Below are positions 17,739 to 25,470 of a stretch of DNA of 64,000 nt, in pieces. Origin of the DNA: Dongia_B soli. Lineage in GTDB: Bacteria > Pseudomonadota > Alphaproteobacteria > Dongiales > Dongiaceae. Position numbers and translations under genes: made by a program. The stretch is from NCBI RefSeq assembly GCF_034044715.1, contig NZ_JAXCLW010000010.1:71121-135120 (forward strand), given 5' to 3'. How positions within the stretch are numbered: the first letter of the stretch is position 1; each line of letters opens with the position of its first letter. Under the pieces are notes generated by a model that searched no databases, was not told where the DNA came from, and saw nothing but the letters and a program-made list of their open reading frames with translations.

Positions 17739-17768
17739 TTGACAAAACGACGACATTTTATCGATAAC
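17739..17768 (+). promoter_or_regulatory. Promoter with overlapping palindrome upstream of 5-oxoprolinase
   Basis: TTGACA at 17739-17744 is a perfect -35 hexamer. After 18 bases comes GATAAC (17763-17768), a 4-of-6 match to the -10 box. The 10-base perfect palindrome TTATCGATAA (17758-17767) overlaps the -10, where a bound repressor would block polymerase. Confidence 0.55.
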
Positions 17769-17809
17769 TTATCTGTATGACGAAGCTTGCGGCATCATCG
17801 AGGCATATC

Positions 17810-20800
17810 ATGAAATCGGCTAAATGGGACTTCTGGATCGACCGTGGCGGCACTTTTACAGATATCATTGCCCGCCTCCCGGATGGAACCCTGCGCGCCC
17901 ATAAGGTGCTGTCGCAGAACCCCGAAGCCTATCGCGACGCCGCCACCCAAGGCATCCGCGAATTGATGGGGGTGCCTCCCAATACCCCGATTCCCTCCCG
18001 GCAGATCGCCACCATCAAGATGGGAACGACCGTCGCGACCAATGCGCTGCTGGAGCGCAAGGGCGACCGGACGCTGCTGGTCATCACACGCGGTTTCCGC
18101 GATGCGCTGGAGATCGGCTATCAGGCGCGGCCGGAAATCTTCGCAAAGAAGATCGTTAAGCCGAGCCAGCTCTATGAGCGAGTTCTCGAGATCGATGAAC
18201 GGATCAGGGCCGATGGCGCGGTCGAGACGGCGCCTGATGCGGCCGCCATCCGCCGCGACCTGGAAGCAGCCTTCGCAACGGGCATCCGCGCCTGCGCCAT
18301 CGTCTTCATGCATGCCTATCGCCATCCGCAGCATGAGCGGATGGTTGCCGATATCGCCCGGCAGGTCGGCTTCACCCAGGTTTCCGTCTCCCATGAGGTG
18401 AGCCCGCTGATCAAACTGGTGGGACGCGGCGATACCACTGTGGTCGATGCCTATCTCTCGCCGGTCCTGCGGCGCTATGTCGATCAGGTCGCCTCGGAAC
18501 TGGATGGCGGAGGCGATGGCGATAAAGACGGCAATGCACGGCTGATGTTCATGATGTCTTCGGGTGGCCTTGCCGATGCGGATCTGGTGCAGGGGCGCGA
18601 CGCCATTCTCTCCGGTCCGGCCGGCGGCGTGGTCGGCTGCGTGGAAACGGCGCGCATCGCCGGTTTCGACAAGGTGATCGGCTTCGACATGGGCGGCACC
18701 TCCACGGATGTCTCGCATTTCAACGGCGAATATGAGCGTACGCTGGAAACCGAAGTGGCCGGCGTGCGCATGCGGGCGCCCATGATGCTGATCCACACGG
18801 TGGCGGCAGGCGGCGGATCGATCCTGCAATTCGACGGTTCGCGCTTCCAGGTCGGTCCGGAATCGGCTGGCGCCAATCCGGGGCCGTGCTGCTATCGCCG
18901 TGGCGGCCCGCTTGCCGTCACCGATGCCAATGTCATGACCGGCAAGCTCGATCCGCGCTTCTTTCCGGCGATTTTCGGCCCTGAGCGCAATCAGCCGCTG
19001 GATGTGGCGGCGGTGCGCGCGGCTTTCGCCGAGCTGGCGGCAAAGGTGGGTGCGGGGCGTTCGCCGGAAGCGGTGGCCGACGGCTTCATCCGCATCGCCG
19101 TCGAGAACATGGCCAATGCCATCAAGAAGATCTCCGTCCAGCGCGGCTATGACACGGCGGAATATGCGCTGCAGACCTTCGGCGGCGCGGGCGGGCAGCA
19201 TGCTTGCCTCGTCGCCGATGCGCTCGGCATGAAGACGATCCTCATCCATCCGTTCTCGGGCCTGCTTTCCGCTTATGGCATGGGTCTCGCCGATATCCGC
19301 GCGACGCGCCAGCGCACGGTGGAAATGCCGCTGGAAGCGACGGGGCTGGAGACAGCCCGGAAAATCCTCGACGGCCTGACCGGCGATGTGCGCGACGAGC
19401 TGATCCGCCAGGCGGTTGAGGAAGCCGACATCAGCTACCGCCGCCGGGCCCATATCCGGTATGCCGGCACGGATACCTCGCTCGATGTCGAATTCGGCGA
19501 TATCGCCGCCATGACCGCCAGTTTCGAACGCGCCCATCTGGCACGCTTCGGCTTCATCGACGAGACGCGCCGCCTCAGCATCGAGGCCGTCTCGGTCGAG
19601 GCGATCGGCGGCGGCGCCCCGGCCGAGGAGCCCGAGCAGTCGTTGTCGAGCGCGCCGGCAAAGCCGGTGGCCGAGACGCGCTTCTTCTCGCAGGGCGTCT
19701 GGCATGAAGCGGCGATCTATCAACGTGATACGCTGTTCCCCGGCGCACGCCTCGCCGGCCCCTCGCTGCTGGTCGAACCGCATCAGACCATCGTCATCGA
19801 AGCTGGCTGGGAGGCCGAGGTCACGGCGAAGAATCATGTGGTGCTGAATCGCACCGCCGCGGCGCAGGTCGCGCCGAAGATCGGCACCCAGGCCGATCCG
19901 GTGATGCTGGAGGTCTTCAACAACCTCTTCATGTCGATTGCCGAGCAGATGGGGCTAACCCTGCAGAACACCGCCTATTCGGTGAACATCAAGGAGCGGC
20001 TGGATTTCTCCTGCGCGATCTTTGATGCCGATGGCCGCCTGGTGGCGAATGCGCCGCATATGCCGGTGCATCTGGGATCGATGGACCGCTCGGTCGAAAG
20101 CGTGATTCAGGCCCATGAAGGCAATATTCAGCCCGGCGACGTCTATGTGATCAACGCCCCTTATAACGGCGGCACGCATCTGCCGGATATCACCGTCGTG
20201 ACGCCGCTTTTCGATGCGGCAGGTAAAAAGATCCTGTTCTTCGTTGCCTCCCGCGGCCATCACGCCGATATCGGCGGCGTGGCGCCGGGATCGATGTCGC
20301 CGGAAGCAACCACCATCGAGGAAGAGGGCGTCTATATCGACAACTTCAAGATGGTGGATCGCGGCCGCTTCCTGGAAAAGGAACTGACGCAACTGCTGAC
20401 CGGCGCCAAATATCCGGTGCGTAATGTCGTGCAGAACATCAACGATCTGAAGGCGCAGATCGCCGCGAATGAGAAGGGCATCGCCGAACTGCGCCGCATG
20501 GCGGATCATTTCGGCCTGGATGTCGTGCATGCCTATATGGGCCATGTCCAGGACAATGCCGATGAAAGCGTGCGGCGGACGATTTCGCGCCTGTCGGATT
20601 CATCCTTCGAATACGAGATGGATCAAGGCTGCGTCATCCGCGTGAAGATCAGCGTCGATCACGCAAAACGTGAAGCAACAGTGGATTTCACCGGCACCTC
20701 GCCGCAGCGAGATGATAACTTCAACGCGCCGGAACCGGTGGCGCGCGCCGCCGTCATGTATGTCTTCCGCGTCATGGTGGATGCCAATATCCCGATGAAT

Positions 20801-21430
20801 GCCGGCTGCCTGCGGTCGATCAATCTGATCGTTCCCAAGGGTTCCATGCTCTCGCCGCAATATCCCGCCGCCGTGGTAGCCGGCAATGTGGAAGTGAGCC
20901 AGGCGGTGACGAATTGCCTGTTCGGCGCACTGGGTGGCCTGGCGGCCACGCAGGGGACGATGAACAATCTCACTTTCGGCAACGACAAATATCAGTATTA
21001 CGAGACGATCTGTTCCGGTGCACCGGCCGGCGAAGGGTTCGATGGCGCCCATGCGGTGCAATGCCATATGACCAATTCACGGTTGACCGATCCGGAAATC
21101 CTCGAATTGCGTTTCCCCGTGGTGCTGGAAGACTTCCATATCCGCGCCAATTCCGGCGGTCGCGGTCGCTGGCGCGCCGGTGACGGCACGTCGCGGACCA
21201 TCCGCTTCCTGGAGCCGATGAGTTGCGCGATCCTGTCGGGCCATCGTCGCGTGCGTCCCTTCGGCCTGGCGGGCGGCGAGGCCGGGCAACTCGGCGAAAA
21301 CATCGTCCGACGCAAGGATGGCAGCCTCGAACGCCTGCAGGGCGCCGACCAGACCTTCATCGAGGCCGGCGAGGCGATCATTGTGCGCACGCCGACCGGT
21401 GGCGGCTATGGTGCGCCCGAGGCAAAATAG
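17810..21430 (+). CDS. 5-oxoprolinase (ATP-hydrolysing), HyuA-HyuB fusion
   Basis: Cytoplasmic enzyme that opens 5-oxo-L-proline (pyroglutamate) to L-glutamate using ATP. At about 1206 residues it is the full single-chain type. The N-terminal half is HyuA-like with the ATP-binding motifs FWIDRGGTFTD and, later, GFDMGGTSTDVSHF. The C-terminal half from about residue 700 is HyuB-like (DPVMLEVFNNLFMSIAEQMG, then HADIGG and the C-terminal TPTGGGYGAP). ATG 17810 has GAGG 6 bases upstream; the earlier ATG at 17777 lies inside the promoter. The divergent importer-pcp operon would supply pyroglutamate, so product and substrate fit. Hydantoinase activity is the alternative for this superfamily. Confidence 0.92.
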   Translation: MKSAKWDFWIDRGGTFTDIIARLPDGTLRAHKVLSQNPEAYRDAATQGIRELMGVPPNTPIPSRQIATIKMGTTVATNALLERKGDRTLLVITRGFRDALEIGYQARPEIFAKKIVKPSQLYERVLEIDERIRADGAVETAPDAAAIRRDLEAAFATGIRACAIVFMHAYRHPQHERMVADIARQVGFTQVSVSHEVSPLIKLVGRGDTTVVDAYLSPVLRRYVDQVASELDGGGDGDKDGNARLMFMMSSGGLADADLVQGRDAILSGPAGGVVGCVETARIAGFDKVIGFDMGGTSTDVSHFNGEYERTLETEVAGVRMRAPMMLIHTVAAGGGSILQFDGSRFQVGPESAGANPGPCCYRRGGPLAVTDANVMTGKLDPRFFPAIFGPERNQPLDVAAVRAAFAELAAKVGAGRSPEAVADGFIRIAVENMANAIKKISVQRGYDTAEYALQTFGGAGGQHACLVADALGMKTILIHPFSGLLSAYGMGLADIRATRQRTVEMPLEATGLETARKILDGLTGDVRDELIRQAVEEADISYRRRAHIRYAGTDTSLDVEFGDIAAMTASFERAHLARFGFIDETRRLSIEAVSVEAIGGGAPAEEPEQSLSSAPAKPVAETRFFSQGVWHEAAIYQRDTLFPGARLAGPSLLVEPHQTIVIEAGWEAEVTAKNHVVLNRTAAAQVAPKIGTQADPVMLEVFNNLFMSIAEQMGLTLQNTAYSVNIKERLDFSCAIFDADGRLVANAPHMPVHLGSMDRSVESVIQAHEGNIQPGDVYVINAPYNGGTHLPDITVVTPLFDAAGKKILFFVASRGHHADIGGVAPGSMSPEATTIEEEGVYIDNFKMVDRGRFLEKELTQLLTGAKYPVRNVVQNINDLKAQIAANEKGIAELRRMADHFGLDVVHAYMGHVQDNADESVRRTISRLSDSSFEYEMDQGCVIRVKISVDHAKREATVDFTGTSPQRDDNFNAPEPVARAAVMYVFRVMVDANIPMNAGCLRSINLIVPKGSMLSPQYPAAVVAGNVEVSQAVTNCLFGALGGLAATQGTMNNLTFGNDKYQYYETICSGAPAGEGFDGAHAVQCHMTNSRLTDPEILELRFPVVLEDFHIRANSGGRGRWRAGDGTSRTIRFLEPMSCAILSGHRRVRPFGLAGGEAGQLGENIVRRKDGSLERLQGADQTFIEAGEAIIVRTPTGGGYGAPEAK

Positions 21431-21450
21431 GGCGGGGTCGTCAGTCGCCA

Positions 21451-21484
21451 CCATGGACCCTCGGATCAAGTCCGAGGGTGACAA
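21451..21484. repeat. Dispersed palindromic repeat, copy A
   Basis: CCATGGACCCTCGGATCAAG followed by TCCGAGGGTGACA: imperfect palindrome with core CCTCGGA/TCCGAGG. Same family as the copies at 21568, 21667, 36544, 36602 and 59459. Orientation is opposite to the copy at 21568. Confidence 0.8.
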
Positions 21485-21567
21485 GCGAGTTGGAGTGTGC
21501 GCCGTGCCCTAAATTGCTGGCATCATGATGCCACCGATCATCGCACAGCACTAACCATGAACACAGT

Positions 21568-21600
21568 TGTCACCCTCGGACTTGATCCGAGGGTCCATGG
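21568..21600. repeat. Dispersed palindromic repeat, copy B
   Basis: TGTCACCCTCGGACTTGATC followed by CGAGGGTCCATGG. It is the reverse complement of copy A apart from a few bases and lies 83 bases away, so A and B form an inverted pair able to fold into a large cruciform. Confidence 0.8.
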
Positions 21601-21914
21601 TTGCGACTAACGATTGTTACCTGTGCCGCGCCAATTCATCATTTTTAGCACCACGGCCTGCCTCTTCCGTGGACCTCGGATCAAGTGCGAGCAAGCATCC
21701 CGGCGGCCCATCTTTCCGCCCGCACGATTCTTTTATGTCCATTAAATTTCTTTTCGGCTATGCCTATGCTGGCCGGGCGACGCGGCACCGACCGGAAAAC
21801 GGCAAGCGTGCGGCGCAAGGACGATGAGTGCAGGGGAGATGTCATCGGGCGGTCAGGTTTCCGGCGTCCGCTTCTTTCCCGGTTTCTTGGAACGTTCTCG
21901 GAAAGGAAGAGCAA
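21601..21914. other. Intergenic region before gamma-glutamyltransferase
   Basis: Contains a third, degenerate repeat copy at 21667-21692 (GTGGACCTCGGATCAAGTGC, with a missing C and a changed base). The rest shows no recognisable gene. The frames open here have no family resemblance. A promoter for the transferase gene at 21915 is expected but not evident. Confidence 0.5.
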
Positions 21915-23702
21915 GTGACCACCTTTACCACGCGCCCCGAGATATTGGGCACTTTCGGCGTCGTTACCTCGACCCATTGGATCGCCTCAGCTGTCGGCAT
22001 GCGCATTCTGGAGCGCGGCGGCAATGCCTTCGACGCGGCGGTGGCGACGGGATTTGCGCTGCAAGTGGTCGAGCCGCATCTGAACGGCGCCGGCGGCGAC
22101 ATGCCGGCGATCATCTATTCGAAGAAGAAGGACAAGGTCGAGGTCATTTGCGGCCAGGGACCGGCGCCAGCCAAGGCAACGATTGCGCATTATAAGAGCG
22201 AAGGGCTGAAGATCATTCCCGGCGACGGATTGCTGGCGACGGTCATCCCCGGCGCTTTCGACGGCTGGATGCTGATGCTGCGTGATTACGGCACGATGTC
22301 GGTGCGCGATGTGCTGGAGCCGGCGATCTATTATGCCGAGCACGGCCATCCGGTCCTGCCGGCGGTATCGAACGCGATCAAGAACATGGGCGGATTTTTC
22401 GAGAAGGAATGGCCCACCTCCTTCGCCACCTGGCTGCCGGGCGGCCAGGCGCCGGAACCGCATTCGAATTTCAAGAATCCCGCTCTCGCCGAAACCTGGA
22501 AGCGGGTGGTCGCCGAGGCCGAGAGCCGGAAGAATCGGGAAGACCAGGTCGAAGCAGCACGCGACGCCTTCTATCGCGGCTTCATCGCCGAGAAGATTGC
22601 CGATTATCTGAAGACGGCCGAAGTGATGGATGAAAGTGGCGGCCGTCACAAGGGCGTTCTCAGCGCCGATGACATGGCGAGCTGGCGGGCCACAATCGAG
22701 GAGCCGCTGACTTATGATTATCACGGCTGGACCGTCGCCAAGACCCAGCCCTGGAGCCAAGGACTGGTGCTGCTGCAATCGCTGGCCTTGCTGAAAGGTT
22801 TCGATCTCGGCGCGATGGATCCGAACGGTGCTGACTTCGTGCACACGGTGATCGAGGCGATGAAGCTCGCTTATGCCGATCGCGAGGTCTATTACGGCGA
22901 TCCGCAATTCAGCAAGGTGCCGGTGGGCGATCTGCTGTCGGACGGCTATAACGGCGAACGCCGCCGGCAGATTACAACGCAGGCATCGCTGGAGCTGCGG
23001 GCCGGTAAGTTGCCGGGCTTCGAGGCGCAACATGGGCTGACCGAAAAGGTGCTGGCCAGCATCGAGCCGGCCCAGGGCCCGGTCTATGAACCGACCATGG
23101 CACATCTCGCGGAGAAGAAGGGGGATACGGTTCATATCGACGTCATCGACCGCGAGGGCAATATGGTGTCGACCACGCCATCCGGCGGCTGGCTGCAATC
23201 CTCGCCGGTCATTCCAGGCCTTGGCTTCGCGCTCAATTCGCGTGCGCAGATGTTCTGGCTGTCGGACGGGCTGCCGACCTCGCTGGCGCCGCGCAAACGG
23301 CCGCGCACCACTTTGACGCCCTCCCTCGCGCTCTATGAAGGACGGTCGACTTTGGCTTTCGGCACGCCGGGCGGCGATCAGCAGGATCAGTGGCAGTTGA
23401 TCTTCTTCCTGCGCTATGTGCATCACCAGATGAACCTGCAGGCGGCGATCGAGGCCCCGCTGTTCCATTCGATGCATTTCCCGAGCAGCTTCTTCCCGCG
23501 CACCGCCGAGCCGGGTCACATGACCATCGAAGCCAGCATCGGCGAGCATGTGCTGAACGACTTGCGTAGGCGCGGACATCAACTGACCGTCACCGATCCC
23601 TGGACGGTCGGCCGCCTGACGGCGTCCCGGCGCGATGTCGATGGATTGCTGCGGGCAGCCGCGACGCCGCGGCTGATGCAGGCTTATGCCATCGGGCGGT
23701 AG
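21915..23702 (+). CDS. Gamma-glutamyltransferase family protein (Ntn-hydrolase), no signal peptide
   Basis: N-terminal-nucleophile hydrolase that cleaves gamma-glutamyl bonds, of 595 residues. The proenzyme is expected to autocleave before Thr405 in KKGDTVHIDVIDREGNMVSTT, the new N-terminal nucleophile of the small subunit. Other landmarks are ILERGGNAFDAAVATGFALQVVEPHLNGAGGDM near the N-terminus and SGGWLQSSPVIPGLGFALNSRAQMF near the oxyanion region. No export signal is seen, so it resembles cytoplasmic YwrD-type enzymes. GTG 21915 is preferred because AAGGA lies 7 bases before it. Located after 5-oxoprolinase, it fits gamma-glutamyl compound breakdown; cephalosporin-acylase-like side activity is possible. 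Confidence 0.9.
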   Translation: MTTFTTRPEILGTFGVVTSTHWIASAVGMRILERGGNAFDAAVATGFALQVVEPHLNGAGGDMPAIIYSKKKDKVEVICGQGPAPAKATIAHYKSEGLKIIPGDGLLATVIPGAFDGWMLMLRDYGTMSVRDVLEPAIYYAEHGHPVLPAVSNAIKNMGGFFEKEWPTSFATWLPGGQAPEPHSNFKNPALAETWKRVVAEAESRKNREDQVEAARDAFYRGFIAEKIADYLKTAEVMDESGGRHKGVLSADDMASWRATIEEPLTYDYHGWTVAKTQPWSQGLVLLQSLALLKGFDLGAMDPNGADFVHTVIEAMKLAYADREVYYGDPQFSKVPVGDLLSDGYNGERRRQITTQASLELRAGKLPGFEAQHGLTEKVLASIEPAQGPVYEPTMAHLAEKKGDTVHIDVIDREGNMVSTTPSGGWLQSSPVIPGLGFALNSRAQMFWLSDGLPTSLAPRKRPRTTLTPSLALYEGRSTLAFGTPGGDQQDQWQLIFFLRYVHHQMNLQAAIEAPLFHSMHFPSSFFPRTAEPGHMTIEASIGEHVLNDLRRRGHQLTVTDPWTVGRLTASRRDVDGLLRAAATPRLMQAYAIGR

Positions 23703-23779
23703 GGAGAAATCGGTTCCCGCCGGTCGCGTTCGACGATAGGCTGCGATGGTCTGAAGCAACCGCCGTTGGAGCGCGGATC

Positions 23780-24811
23780 ATGAATACGTCGAAGGTCGTT
23801 CATGTCGTGAGCTGCCATGCGGAAGGCGAGGTCGGCGATGTCATCGTCGGCGGCGTCGCCCCGCCGCCGGGCGATACCGTCTGGGAGCAGTCGCGTTTCA
23901 TCGCCCGGGACGAGACCCTGCGCAACTTCGTCCTCAACGAGCCGCGCGGCGGTGTCTTCCGCCATGTGAACCTGCTGGTGCCGCCCAAGGATCCGCGTGC
24001 CCAGATGGGCTGGATTATCATGGAACCGGCCGATACACCGCCGATGTCGGGATCGAATTCGATCTGTGTCGCCACTGTGCTGCTCGATAGCGGCATCATC
24101 CCGATGCAGGAGCCGGAAACCCGCCTGACCCTGGAAGCGCCGGGCGGGCTGGTCGAGATCGTGGCCACCTGCCGCAATGGCAAGGCCGAAAAGATCCGGG
24201 TGCAGAACCTGCCATCCTTCGCCGATAAGCTCGACGCGCCGCTGGAAGTGGAGGGGTTGGGCACGCTGAAAGTCGATACCGCCTATGGCGGCGACAGTTT
24301 CGTCATCGTCGATGCCCATGCGCTGGGCTTCGCGATCCGCCCCGACGAGGCCAAGGATATCGCGCAGCTCGGCATGCGCATCACCAAGGCGGCCAATGAA
24401 CAGCTCGGCTTCAGTCATCCAACGCAGGATTGGAACCACATCTCCTTCTGCCAGATGGCCGCTCCTCTGACCACGGAAGAAGGGATTGCCTGTGGCGCCA
24501 ATGCGGTTGCCATCCGGCCGGGGAAGATCGACCGCTCGCCGACCGGCACCGGCTGCTCCGCGCGGCTAGCCGTGCTGCATGCCAAGGGCATCCTGAAGGT
24601 CGGCGACCGTTTCATCGGCCGCTCCATTATCGGCTCGCGCTTCGACTGCGAGATCGTGAAGGAGACCCGGATCGGCGCCAAGCCAGGCATCGTGCCGGCC
24701 TTGGCTGGACGCGCCTGGATCACCGGCACGCATCAACACATGCTGGAACCGACCGATCCCTGGCCCGGCGGCTATCGTCTGTCGGATACCTGGCCAACCG
24801 TGGCCGGCTGA
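23780..24811 (+). CDS. Proline racemase / hydroxyproline epimerase-dehydratase family protein with Ser/Thr in place of catalytic Cys pair
   Basis: Member of the proline racemase superfamily, 343 residues, cytoplasmic. Family members racemise proline, epimerise 4-hydroxyproline or dehydrate trans-3-hydroxyproline using two residues on opposite faces of the ring. The first catalytic motif is PPMSGSNSICV, with Ser90 where racemases have Cys (MCGH). The second is DRSPTGTGCSAR, with Thr255 where racemases and epimerases have Cys. Cys/Thr marks trans-3-hydroxyproline dehydratases, so Thr255 argues for dehydration; Ser90 makes the pair unusual. It lies 77 bases after the gamma-glutamyltransferase gene, in a cluster acting on proline-like rings. 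I therefore give no specific reaction. Confidence 0.88.
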   Translation: MNTSKVVHVVSCHAEGEVGDVIVGGVAPPPGDTVWEQSRFIARDETLRNFVLNEPRGGVFRHVNLLVPPKDPRAQMGWIIMEPADTPPMSGSNSICVATVLLDSGIIPMQEPETRLTLEAPGGLVEIVATCRNGKAEKIRVQNLPSFADKLDAPLEVEGLGTLKVDTAYGGDSFVIVDAHALGFAIRPDEAKDIAQLGMRITKAANEQLGFSHPTQDWNHISFCQMAAPLTTEEGIACGANAVAIRPGKIDRSPTGTGCSARLAVLHAKGILKVGDRFIGRSIIGSRFDCEIVKETRIGAKPGIVPALAGRAWITGTHQHMLEPTDPWPGGYRLSDTWPTVAG

Positions 24812-24903
24812 GGATTGTACGAGCGCGACGAGGGCAATGGTGGACCAGCCGGCGCGCAGTCCACCCCATGCACCAAATGATAAGATGCGGGTCGGGGGGC
24901 TGC

Positions 24904-25311
24904 ATGACAGATGTTGGCGGAAAAAGCGATTTAACCGCACTCGTATCAACCGATATTTATCGGTTGAAAAAAATGCTTGTCGAGCATCTCGGTTATCTCT
25001 GCGTATCCTTCATCAACTGGCTGCTCTGGCGGCTGACAGCCTTATCAATTCCCACTCTGTTTGTGATCGCCGTGGCATTGATCGCAGAAGCCGTCCACCG
25101 GTGGGTCAGTCCGTATTTTCCCAATTGGGTACGGATCTTCGGCTATCTCTTTTTCGCTTTCTATGCGCTTCCGACACTGGGTTCGCAACAGTGGTTTCAG
25201 AAGATCCTATTCCCACAATCATTGTGGAAAAGGGATCATTCCGCTTGGGATCGCTCTAAAAGAGAATTGTTCATCGTGTGGGCCGCACGGCAGCGACTGC
25301 GTGATCTGTAA
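24904..25311 (+). CDS. Small hypothetical membrane protein
   Basis: Not recognised. From ATG 24904 it would have 135 residues: a polar N-terminus, two hydrophobic segments (LSIPTLFVIAVALIAEAV near 50-67 and IFGYLFFAFYALP near 80-92) and a basic C-terminus (KRDHSAWDRSKRELFIVWAARQRLRDL). Base composition is clearly lower in G+C than the flanking genes, which suggests transfer or relaxed selection. A purine-rich GGGGGG precedes the ATG, a poor ribosome site. A perfect 15-base palindrome (CCACAAT-C-ATTGTGG) lies inside at 25213-25227. Reality of the gene is uncertain. Confidence 0.4.
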   Translation: MTDVGGKSDLTALVSTDIYRLKKMLVEHLGYLCVSFINWLLWRLTALSIPTLFVIAVALIAEAVHRWVSPYFPNWVRIFGYLFFAFYALPTLGSQQWFQKILFPQSLWKRDHSAWDRSKRELFIVWAARQRLRDL

Positions 25312-25470
25312 ACAACATCTCCTGGATCTCCGGCCGGTTGACTTCTTGAGCATTCTCTTGACTTTAAAGTCTCGGCCACTGCCGACTTGTCTCCGTTGGA
25401 CATGGCGCCAGACGCACGAATAACCTGCACATGCTGCGCCTTCCGCCATATCGCGTGAGGCCTTACGTCT

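Noticed and set aside
17795..19837. 680-codon open frame on the minus strand opposite 5-oxoprolinase
   Set aside because: GC-rich coding DNA often leaves the complementary frame open. The translation has no family motifs and is rich in His, Arg and Asp in the mirror pattern of the real gene.
21987..23759. 590-codon minus-strand frame opposite gamma-glutamyltransferase
   Set aside because: Shadow of the real gene, which has all gamma-glutamyltransferase motifs; no ribosome site or neighbours support the antisense frame.
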